Origin: Bacillota bacterium
Lineage (GTDB): Bacteria > Bacillota > Clostridia > Tissierellales > Peptoniphilaceae
Assembly: GCA_023393815.1 (NCBI GenBank)
Contig: JAEXBU010000056.1
Coordinates: 1-5,650 of the forward strand
Direction of reading: 5' to 3'
DNA length: 5,650 nucleotides
Made by a program: the position numbers and the translations under genes. How positions within the stretch are numbered: the first letter of the stretch is position 1; every line of letters begins with the position of its first letter. Positions 1 through 5,414 of this stretch are shown here, piece after piece. Under the pieces are notes generated by a model. The model searched no databases, was not told where the DNA came from, and worked only from the letters and a program-made list of their open reading frames with translations.

Positions 1-2
1 AC

Positions 3-143
3 GAGATGGTACTGTCGAAAGAAAGCTGTGAGTTAAAATTCTCGGGGAAATCCTACGCAAAATACCAAGCCGGTTTAGAGACGAAGGCGATCACTGTCCC
101 CGACAAAGTGCTCCGGCAGCTGCCTAATAATGAAAAGGTTTAG
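3..143 (+). CDS. C-terminal fragment of an unrecognised protein (5' end outside the window)
   Basis: An open frame enters from the left edge and ends at TAG 141-143, giving 46 codons that finish ...RQLPNNEKV. An ATG at 6-8 is in frame but has no visible ribosome binding site, so this is more likely the tail of a longer gene than a complete small gene. The peptide is mixed charged and hydrophobic, with no membrane segment and no motif I recognise, so no function is proposed. After the TAG the same frame stays open for 28 more codons, to a TGA at 228-230 that overlaps the ATG of the following hydrolase pseudogene (ATGA overlap). That layout is typical of coupled operon genes, so the TAG may be a nonsense mutation that shortened the protein. 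If so, the gene is damaged like its neighbour. Confidence is moderate that the stretch is coding and low on everything else. Confidence 0.45.
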   Translation, partial: EMVLSKESCELKFSGKSYAKYQAGLETKAITVPDKVLRQLPNNEKV

Positions 144-226
144 CCTGAGGGCACGCAAACTCCAAAGCTTATTCATGAGAAGGAGCATGGCACATATTCA
201 ATGTTGAAGAACGTAAAGGAAGAAAA

Positions 227-1029
227 ATGATGGTTTTATTATCCATAATTATAATACTTGCAGGCTCTGTAATCGCCCTTCGCATAATTAACACGCAAAG
301 ATTTGCTTCTATTTCTCATGAGAGAATGCCTGCGTATTATTCGGATCCGGTAAATCTATCTTTGTATCCTACAGAAATAGAAAATGTCACCGTAGATAGG
401 GTTGATCAGGGAGCGGCACAGGGCTTTCATTTTACACCGAACGTTAAGAAAAAACGTGGTGTTGTCGTTGTTTTTGGAGGTTCTGAGGGAACTCCCGGCT
501 TTGAACAAGCTGCTATGCTTTCAAAAAATGGCTACGAAGCCTTGGCTCTCTTTATGTTCGGACAGAAAAATCAGCCAAAAACATTGACAAAGATTCCATT
601 GGAGCAGTTTGAAGATGTACTCTCTTATCTTAAAAATAAAGAAATAGATAGAAAAACAATGACAATCATCGCCGATTTCCTATAGGGATATGTATACCGG
701 AGCAATTGAGAGAGAACAACCTTGTATCTAAAACAATTTCTGTAACAAACACGAAAGCGAACATCCTCCTATTGGTTGGTGAAGATGATCAAATGTGGGA
801 TAGTTATACTATGGCAGCCACTATTAAGAAACAACGACCTGAAAATACAATGATCCGGAGCTTTCCCGACGCAGGACACACTTTACGAGGTGAGCGATAC
901 ATTCATACAGGATCGACGATTCTTGACGTTGGTGGGGAGGAAAAACCAAACCGAAAAGCTAAAGTGGAATAGGAAACTTTGATCCTTGAAACACTCATGT
1001 CTTGGCATGCGCCTCTTTTGTATGATTGA
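227..1029 (+). pseudogene. Decayed acyl-CoA thioester hydrolase/BAAT-type alpha/beta hydrolase
   Basis: This is the remnant of an alpha/beta hydrolase of the acyl-CoA thioester hydrolase / bile acid-CoA:amino acid N-acyltransferase C-terminal family. The start at 227 has AAAGGA at 215-220, six bases upstream. The N-terminus has a hydrophobic anchor (residues about 2-20). Next comes the family-like stretch VVVVFGGSEGTPGF, then LALFMFGQKNQPKTL, in frame up to MTII at about 659-670. There the normal continuation (a G-x-S-x-G nucleophile elbow and roughly 100 following residues) is missing, and the frame hits TAG 683-685. Family-like sequence resumes in another frame (SYRDMYTGAIEREQP, 678-722), stops at TAA 729-731, and shifts again to a third frame (about 721 onward). 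That frame carries ILLLVGEDDQMWDS and SFPDAGH, which hold the expected acid and histidine of the triad. An in-frame TAG at 970-972 is followed by a family-like tail, ETLILETLMSWH, ending at TGA 1027-1029. A central deletion, a frameshift and a nonsense codon together make function very unlikely. Confidence 0.85.
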
Positions 1030-1138
1030 GAATTGCGCAGATAGGATCAAATGAACACTCGGAGAGTTCCGTTCTCTTCCAGACAGAAAGGAGTTAGGTG
1101 CGGCCGTCGAATAAATGTCCGTACCTCGAGAAGGTACT
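1030..1138 (+). other. Gap between the pseudogene and the membrane-protein gene, with an orphan ribosome binding site and a mini-ORF
   Basis: A very good Shine-Dalgarno sequence, AAAGGAG at 1087-1093, lies far (45 bases) upstream of the start chosen for the next gene. It sits four bases before a GTG at 1098-1100. That GTG opens a 16-codon frame (MRPSNKCPYLEKVLCG) ending at TAG 1146-1148, inside the start of the membrane-protein gene. It could be a leader peptide coupled to that gene, or simply the leftover start of a gene that was lost. A short inverted repeat (GTACC 1121-1125, GGTAC 1133-1137) lies just before the ATG at 1139 and would partly mask its ribosome binding site. No convincing promoter was seen here. 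Confidence 0.25.
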
Positions 1139-1414
1139 ATGTGGTTAGTATTTGGAATTGGTGCGATTCTGTTTACCGGATTGAATGTAATTTATACCTT
1201 TAAGAATAAAAATGCTAAATGGTTTCGATTCCTAGGTATGTCCCTAACGGCTTTAACTGTGTGCTCGCTTTATGCTGATGGGGCAATACGTATTGTCAAA
1301 AAAGATTGGAGCGGACTTTTGGATATTATGCCCACGATGAGTAAAGCACTATGGGTTTGTGTAATAGTCTCCATCGCGATGAACTCCATTTCTCTTTTTA
1401 GAAAGAAAAACTAA
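1139..1414 (+). CDS. Small three-helix integral membrane protein of unknown function
   Basis: The 91-residue product begins MWLVFGIGAILF and ends SLFRKKN. Three hydrophobic segments are visible: residues about 2-20, about 28-47, and about 68-87. Short charged linkers (KNKNAKW and IVKKDWSG) separate them, and a basic tail follows. I take ATG 1139 because GAGAAGG at 1128-1134 lies four bases upstream and the hydrophobic segment starts at once. The in-frame ATG at 1115 would add MSVPREGT but has no close ribosome binding site. The central PTMSKALW stretch and overall layout resemble short uncharacterised membrane proteins annotated in Clostridia; this is from memory and gives no function. The frame is intact, unlike the pseudogene before it. 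It converges on clpB, and a hairpin with a short T run follows the stop. AT-rich codon use matches the left part of the window and differs from clpB. Confidence 0.7.
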   Translation: MWLVFGIGAILFTGLNVIYTFKNKNAKWFRFLGMSLTALTVCSLYADGAIRIVKKDWSGLLDIMPTMSKALWVCVIVSIAMNSISLFRKKN

Positions 1415-1418
1415 GCAC

Positions 1419-1458
1419 AAAAATAAACCCGACTACCATAATAGTAGCCGAGCTTTTT
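1419..1458 (-). terminator. Intergenic terminator hairpin, best in the clpB direction and possibly bidirectional
   Basis: The core stem pairs 1430-1436 with 1444-1450 around a seven-base loop. On the minus strand the only imperfect core pair is a G-U wobble. The stem then extends outward by pairing 1451-1455 with 1425-1429 (two more wobbles), giving about 12 pairs followed by a T-rich tail (TTTATTTTT, with one A). Read on the plus strand, the same core has one A-C mismatch and is followed by CTTTTTC, so it may also stop transcription from the membrane-protein gene. It lies about 75 bases past the clpB stop. Confidence 0.6.
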
Positions 1459-1483
1459 CACGCCTATCGTCAGGCTCTTATGT

Positions 1484-1535
1484 AAAGAACATGGCCATTC
1501 AGTAGCGCTAAACCGTCTGAACGGCCATGTTCTTT
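1484..1535. repeat. Long inverted repeat (hairpin) overlapping the clpB stop codon
   Basis: AAAGAACATGGCC at 1484-1496 is a perfect 13-base match to the reverse complement of 1523-1535. Inside it, TTCAG 1498-1502 pairs with CTGAA 1517-1521 after one A-C mismatch, leaving a 14-base loop. The right arm ends inside the clpB TAA stop (minus strand, 1537-1535). An RNA from either strand would fold into a stem of about 18 pairs. The flanking T runs are short (GTTCTTTACAT on the minus strand, GTTCTTTTATG on the plus strand), so it may be an mRNA 3'-end stabiliser or a weak bidirectional terminator. A dispersed palindromic repeat is another possibility that a genome search could test. Confidence 0.7.
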
Positions 1536-4117
1536 TATGCTTGTTTTCGAATGACGTATTCGTCTCCCTCCGAAACAATTTCCAGGCAATCTCCATCCAT
1601 GATTTCTCCGGCAATGAGGGCGCGGGAAAGTTTGGTTTCAATATGGTTTTGAATGTAACGTTTCACAGGCCGCGCGCCATAGAGCACGTTGTAAGCTTCT
1701 TTCAAAATCCGTTCCTTCGCATCGGCCGTAGCGACAATATGAATGTCTCTGTCTTCGAGACGACCTTCGATTTCGGCGATATCCGTGTCGATGATTTTTA
1801 GAATTTCGTCCTTCATCAACGGTTTAAAGAGGACGATTTCGTCGACCCGATTTAAAAATCCCGGACGGAAATGATTTTTCATTTCCCGATCCACGGCCTC
1901 CTTAGCTTCATCGGAAATATTCCCTTCCGCATCCATGCCTTCGATCAGGTCTTGAGAGCCGATATTGGAGGTCATGATAATGACGGTGTTTTTAAAGTCC
2001 ACCGTGCGCCCTTGGTTGTCCGTCAAGCGGCCGTCGTCTAAAACCTGAAGCAGGATGTTGAACACATCGTGGTGGGCTTTTTCGATTTCGTCGAAGAGAA
2101 TGACCGAGTAGGGTTTTCTCCGCACGGCCTCGGTGAGTTGGCCGCCTTCATCGTAACCTACATATCCCGGGGGCGAACCGACCAGACGGGAGACACTGTG
2201 TTTTTCCATATATTCGCTCATGTCGATGCGAATCATATTTCTCTCGTCGTCAAAGAGGGCTTCCGTTAAAGCCTTGGCCGTTTCGGTCTTTCCCACGCCG
2301 GTAGGTCCCAAGAAAATAAAACTTCCGATGGGGCGGTTTTGCGCCTTTAAGCCCGCCCGCGCGCGGAGCACGGCGTCACTTACGGCTTTCGTGGCACCGT
2401 CTTGGCCTACGACCCGCTTTTTCAAAATGTCGTCCAGGTGAAGCAGTTTTTCCCGCTCCGTTTCCGCCAGTTTCGAGACGGGGATACCCGTCCACTTACT
2501 AACGACTTCGGCAATTTCTTCTTCGGTCACTTCTTCTTTTATGAGTTTTCCGTCGGATTTTTCCTTCGATTGCTCTTGTTTCAATTTTTCTTCCAATTGC
2601 GGAAGTTCCCCATATTTGAGGGCCGACAGTCGTTCCAGATCGTAGTTTCTCTCCGCTTCTTCAATTTCGTGGCGCACCTTATCGATGGATTCCTTGATAT
2701 TTTTTTCGCCTTCCAGCTCCTTCTTCTCCGTTTCCCAACGGGCGATCAGGGCGTCGTAGTCGGCTTTTTCTTCGGCGAGTTCCTCTTCCAGGGCAAGGAG
2801 ACGCTTCTTTGACGCGTCGTCCGTTTCCTTTTTCAACGCTTCCCTTTCGATTTCCAGTTGCAGAATGCGCCGTCGGATTTCGTCGATTTCCGTAGGCATG
2901 GACTCGATTTCCGTTCGCACCATGGCGCAAGCTTCGTCCATCAAGTCGATGGCCTTATCGGGCAAGAATCGATCAGTGATGTAGCGATCGGACAGAAGAG
3001 CCGATTGAATAACCGCACCGTCCGAAATGCGAATGCCGTGATAGATTTCGTATTTTTCCTTCAGACCCCGCAAAATGGAAATCGTGTCTTCCACCGTAGG
3101 TTCTTGCACCTGAACTTTTTGAAAACGCCGTTCCAGGGCCGGATCTTTTTCGATGTACTTCCGATACTCATCCAATGTCGTAGCTCCGATGGTATGCAAC
3201 TCCCCTCGCGCAAGCATCGGCTTTAAGAGATTACCCGCATCCATCGCCCCTTCACTCTTTCCTGCGCCGACGATGTTGTGGATTTCGTCGATAAACATAA
3301 TAATTTCGCCCTCGGAGCTTTTGACTTCATTTAACACGGCCTTGAGCCGCTCTTCAAATTCCCCGCGATACTTGGCTCCGGCAATTAACGCGCCCATGTC
3401 CAGAGAAAAGACGGTTTTGTTCTTCAGCCCTTCGGGCACATCTCCGGCCACGATCCGTTGCGCCAAACCTTCCACAATGGCGGTTTTCCCCACGCCGGGT
3501 TCGCCGATGAGAACCGGGTTGTTTTTCGTCCGACGCGACAGAATGCGAATTACATGACGCACTTCGTCATCCCGGCCTATAACCGGATCCATTTTGCCTT
3601 TCGCCGCTTCCGCCGTGAGATCCCGACCATATTTGTTCAAAGCCTCGTACGTGTCTTCCGGATTGTCGCTGGTCACGTGTTGGTTGCCGCGAATTTCCTT
3701 TAAGGCACCCATAAAGCGATCCTCATCAATGGAAAATTCCTTGAAAATCCGCTTGTTATTGACCCCGTCCCCTTTAATCATAGCGAGATACAAGTGTTCC
3801 ACGCTGACGTAGCTATCCCCTAAGCGTTTCGCCTCTTTCAAGGCATCCGTTAAGGCGGCGTTTAAGGCGTTGGACAAATGCGGGTTAGCGCCGGTTTGTT
3901 TCGACAAGCGCCCAATTTCCCTATCTAAGGCATTTTCCACTTCCTTGGCGTCCACGCCCATATAGTCCAATACACGAGGAATCAATCCTTCCCCGTCGGA
4001 AACCAGAGCCTTATTTAAGTGAAGAACGTCCACCTCCGGGTTTCCATATTCCTGTGCCAAATTTTGCGCGCCTTCAATGGCGGCGATGCTTTTTTGCGTA
4101 AATTGATCGATTTTCAT
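1535..4117 (-). CDS. clpB: ATP-dependent chaperone ClpB (AAA+ protein disaggregase)
   Basis: ClpB is a cytosolic hexameric Hsp100 unfoldase. With DnaK and a J-protein it pulls polypeptides out of heat-induced aggregates by threading them through its central pore. The 860-residue length is normal for the family. Seen in order: a double-repeat N domain (about 1-145); AAA1 with Walker A GEPGVGKT (205-212), pore-loop KYRGEF (Y250), Walker B IIMFIDE (272-278) and arginine fingers in ALERRF (R330/R331); and a long charged coiled-coil M domain (about 405-525), which separates ClpB from ClpA and ClpC-type proteins. AAA2 follows, with Walker A GPTGVGKT (604-611), pore-loop GYVGYDEGG (Y652), Walker B VILFDE (672-677), arginine finger in FLNRVDE (R757) and sensor 2 GARPVKR (814-820). 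The IGF/IGL-type ClpP-binding loop was not seen, as expected for a disaggregase. ATG 4117 follows AAAGGAG (4130-4124) by six bases. It is the second gene of an operon with the J-protein, 37 bases upstream, and shares its CtsR-controlled promoter. All key residues are intact. Confidence 0.98.
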   Translation of the reverse strand: MKIDQFTQKSIAAIEGAQNLAQEYGNPEVDVLHLNKALVSDGEGLIPRVLDYMGVDAKEVENALDREIGRLSKQTGANPHLSNALNAALTDALKEAKRLGDSYVSVEHLYLAMIKGDGVNNKRIFKEFSIDEDRFMGALKEIRGNQHVTSDNPEDTYEALNKYGRDLTAEAAKGKMDPVIGRDDEVRHVIRILSRRTKNNPVLIGEPGVGKTAIVEGLAQRIVAGDVPEGLKNKTVFSLDMGALIAGAKYRGEFEERLKAVLNEVKSSEGEIIMFIDEIHNIVGAGKSEGAMDAGNLLKPMLARGELHTIGATTLDEYRKYIEKDPALERRFQKVQVQEPTVEDTISILRGLKEKYEIYHGIRISDGAVIQSALLSDRYITDRFLPDKAIDLMDEACAMVRTEIESMPTEIDEIRRRILQLEIEREALKKETDDASKKRLLALEEELAEEKADYDALIARWETEKKELEGEKNIKESIDKVRHEIEEAERNYDLERLSALKYGELPQLEEKLKQEQSKEKSDGKLIKEEVTEEEIAEVVSKWTGIPVSKLAETEREKLLHLDDILKKRVVGQDGATKAVSDAVLRARAGLKAQNRPIGSFIFLGPTGVGKTETAKALTEALFDDERNMIRIDMSEYMEKHSVSRLVGSPPGYVGYDEGGQLTEAVRRKPYSVILFDEIEKAHHDVFNILLQVLDDGRLTDNQGRTVDFKNTVIIMTSNIGSQDLIEGMDAEGNISDEAKEAVDREMKNHFRPGFLNRVDEIVLFKPLMKDEILKIIDTDIAEIEGRLEDRDIHIVATADAKERILKEAYNVLYGARPVKRYIQNHIETKLSRALIAGEIMDGDCLEIVSEGDEYVIRKQA

Positions 4118-4154
4118 ATGGCACTCCTTTCGTGCAGTTCATTATTCATTGTTA

Positions 4155-5084
4155 TTATTGATGATTTTCTTGTAATTTTTTATAGATCGCTTCTTCTTCC
4201 GCACTCAATTGCTCGGGATTGGTGAGCACAAAACGGATGTACGCATCCCCGGTATGACCCTTTAAATCTTTTAATCCCTTGCCGGAAAGGCGAAGTTTTT
4301 GACCGCCCTTGGTCTTTTCGGGAACCTTGATCCGAAGCTTTCCTACAGGCAGAGATACGGTAACTTTGTCGCCGAAATACGCTTGCCATGGATAAATCGC
4401 CTGATCCACGACGATGTTTAAGCCGTCGATTTCCACACCCTTCGGTGCCGTTACGTGAATCTTAAAGAGAACGTCTCCGTCGACGCCAAATTTCTCGCCC
4501 CGCACTTTCAGCTTTTTGCCTTCGCCTATCCCCGCGGGAATTTTTACCGGAATGTCCACCGGTTTCGACCCCACCGTCAGGCTGACATTGCGCTCCAGAC
4601 CCTTGTAGGCGTCGTCCATGGAGATCGTAAGATCTGTAGTATATTGAGCGCGCTGCGGTTTTCTGGATCCTCTCCTGGATCCCGCGCCCTTAAAGTCTCC
4701 AAAAATGTCCCCCATAGTAAAGGTGGATGTGCGGCGCTTGCCGCCACTTTGTCCTCCCCCTCCGAAAAACATATCGAAGAAGTCGCTGAACTCGCCACTC
4801 CCTCCGGTGGTCGTGTAGGTGTATCCGTATTGCGACGGATCGAAATTCATGCCGCCGGAGAAATTTCCGGCACTGCCGAATTGATCATAGGTCTTTCTCT
4901 TTTCCTCATCGGACAACACTTCGTAGGCCTCGTTTATCTCCTTAAACTTTTCCTGCGCTTTTTTGTCGTCGGGATGAAGGTCCGGATGGTATTGCTTCGC
5001 CAACTTTCGGTAGGCTTTTTTTATCGTCTTTTGATCGGCGCTTTTATCCACGCCCAATGTTTTGTAATAGTCTTTATATTCCAT
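4155..5084 (-). CDS. cbpA: Class B J-domain co-chaperone (CbpA/DnaJ-like, no zinc finger)
   Basis: This J-protein stimulates DnaK ATPase and delivers misfolded clients to it in the cytosol. The 309 residues match the usual length of CbpA-type proteins. The J domain spans about 4-70, with the catalytic HPD at 33-35 in YHPDLHPDD and the flanking KKAYRKLAKQ helix. A Gly/Phe-rich linker (about 70-145) contains FFDMFFGGGG and a GDIFGDF motif like the DIF motifs of DnaJ. There is no CxxCxGxG zinc-finger repeat, and the protein has no cysteine at all, so it is not a class A DnaJ. Two beta-rich client-binding domains follow: CTD I about 148-212 (PVDIPVKIPAGIGEGKKLKV) and CTD II about 217-291 (YPWQAYFGDKV, GQKLRLSGKGL). 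The usual dimerisation tail ends in LSAEEEAIYKKL. ATG 5084 has GAGGTGA (5094-5088) just upstream. It is first in the operon with clpB. It may be annotated as dnaJ, but true dnaJ normally sits with dnaK and grpE. Confidence 0.93.
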   Translation of the reverse strand: MEYKDYYKTLGVDKSADQKTIKKAYRKLAKQYHPDLHPDDKKAQEKFKEINEAYEVLSDEEKRKTYDQFGSAGNFSGGMNFDPSQYGYTYTTTGGSGEFSDFFDMFFGGGGQSGGKRRTSTFTMGDIFGDFKGAGSRRGSRKPQRAQYTTDLTISMDDAYKGLERNVSLTVGSKPVDIPVKIPAGIGEGKKLKVRGEKFGVDGDVLFKIHVTAPKGVEIDGLNIVVDQAIYPWQAYFGDKVTVSLPVGKLRIKVPEKTKGGQKLRLSGKGLKDLKGHTGDAYIRFVLTNPEQLSAEEEAIYKKLQENHQ

Positions 5085-5095
5085 AAATCACCTCA

Positions 5096-5112
5096 GTTGA
5101 CTTTCTTTGACC
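5096..5112 (-). promoter_or_regulatory. CtsR operator 1, over the cbpA-clpB transcription start
   Basis: Minus-strand GGTCAAA-GAA-AGTCAAC matches the CtsR direct-repeat consensus (A/G)GTCAAA-NAN-(A/G)GTCAAA at all but the last specified base. It begins about nine bases past the -10 box, so it covers the predicted start of transcription and the early leader. Bound CtsR would block RNA polymerase; heat inactivation of CtsR would release the operon. The binding claim rests on the family consensus, not on data from this organism. Confidence 0.82.
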
Positions 5113-5120
5113 TTGATTCC

Positions 5121-5148
5121 ATTATAACACCTTCTCGGCGAATTGCAA
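5121..5148 (-). promoter_or_regulatory. Sigma-A-type promoter of the cbpA-clpB operon
   Basis: On the minus strand a perfect -10 TATAAT (5126-5121) is preceded by the extended element TGT (5129-5127). A -35-like TTGCAA (5148-5143) lies 16 bases upstream of the -10. Transcription would start near 5114, leaving a leader of about 30 bases before ATG 5084. The extended -10 compensates for the imperfect -35. CtsR-type repeats flank both sides of the promoter. Confidence 0.8.
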
Positions 5149-5153
5149 TCATT

Positions 5154-5170
5154 TTTGACTTTACTTGACT
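5154..5170 (-). promoter_or_regulatory. CtsR operator 2, just upstream of the -35 box
   Basis: Minus-strand AGTCAAG-TAA-AGTCAAA fits the CtsR direct-repeat consensus with one deviation (G for A at position 7). It ends five bases before the -35 box. Its centre is 58 bases from that of operator 1, so two CtsR dimers could bracket the promoter. The second half-site AGTCAAA is perfect. The orientation is the same as operator 1. Confidence 0.75.
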
Positions 5171-5375
5171 TTTATTTTTAAACCTCACGTCTCTATACCA
5201 TTACGTAATTGTTACCCTCTTTGCCGTGCTTCACCGAAAACACAGGTTTGTCTCGCCCAGGATTCGTCAAATTTTATTCGCGTTTTTCCGTAATTCTCCC
5301 GTGGAATTTGTGGCGGATACCCTTGCCGATCGTTTGTCATCCGATTCCCACGGCGAAACCCGGTACAGACGCCAC
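5171..5375. other. Gene-free stretch upstream of the CtsR-controlled promoter
   Basis: Together with the promoter, operators and terminator on either side, this forms a gap of about 330 bases (5085-5414) without a gene. Short frames occur here but have no ribosome binding site, domain or sensible composition. Two weak signals are visible: a perfect 10-base palindrome ATTACGTAAT (5200-5209) and, beside it on the minus strand, TGGTATAGA, which resembles an extended -10 but has no good -35. Nothing else is recognised. Confidence 0.5.
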
Positions 5376-5403
5376 AAAAAAAGAGCCCGCCGACAGCAGG
5401 CTC
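5376..5403 (-). terminator. Rho-independent terminator of the FMN reductase-like gene
   Basis: On the minus strand GAGCCTGC (5403-5396) pairs with GCGGGCTC (5390-5383) around a five-base loop: eight pairs, one a G-U wobble. Seven T residues (5382-5376) follow immediately. It lies 11 bases past the stop codon of the gene at the right edge, ahead of the cbpA-clpB promoter, and so insulates the heat-shock operon from upstream transcription. Confidence 0.93.
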
Positions 5404-5414
5404 CACGCGCTCCC

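Noticed and set aside
706..972. Separate gene starting at TTG 706
   Set aside because: The product is the C-terminal part of the hydrolase (EDDQMW and DAGH motifs), there is no ribosome binding site, and it continues the homology of the upstream piece, so it is part of the pseudogene.
141..972. Amber codon reassignment (for example pyrrolysine) explaining the in-frame TAGs at 141, 683 and 970
   Set aside because: Reading through TAG 683 does not restore family homology, and the hydrolase also has a frameshift and a large internal loss; ordinary decay explains all of it.
1462..1475. Small GCCT/AGGC inverted repeat between the two intergenic hairpins
   Set aside because: A four-base stem with no T run is expected by chance and has no supported role.
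2402..2812. Plus-strand open frame of 136 codons opposite clpB (and similar ones at 2858-3226, 3153-3557 and 4455-5168)
   Set aside because: All lie antisense to clpB or the J-protein gene, have no ribosome binding site or domain, and show the low-complexity Phe-rich composition expected from reading Lys/Glu-rich codons in reverse.
5155..5183. Plus-strand promoter using TTGACT 5155-5160 as -35
   Set aside because: The sequence 17 bases downstream is a poor -10, no plus-strand gene follows, and TTGACT is simply the reverse complement of the CtsR half-site.
5085..5200. CIRCE element (HrcA operator) upstream of the J-protein gene
   Set aside because: No TTAGCACTC-N9-GAGTGCTAA-like inverted repeat is present; only CtsR-type direct repeats are seen.
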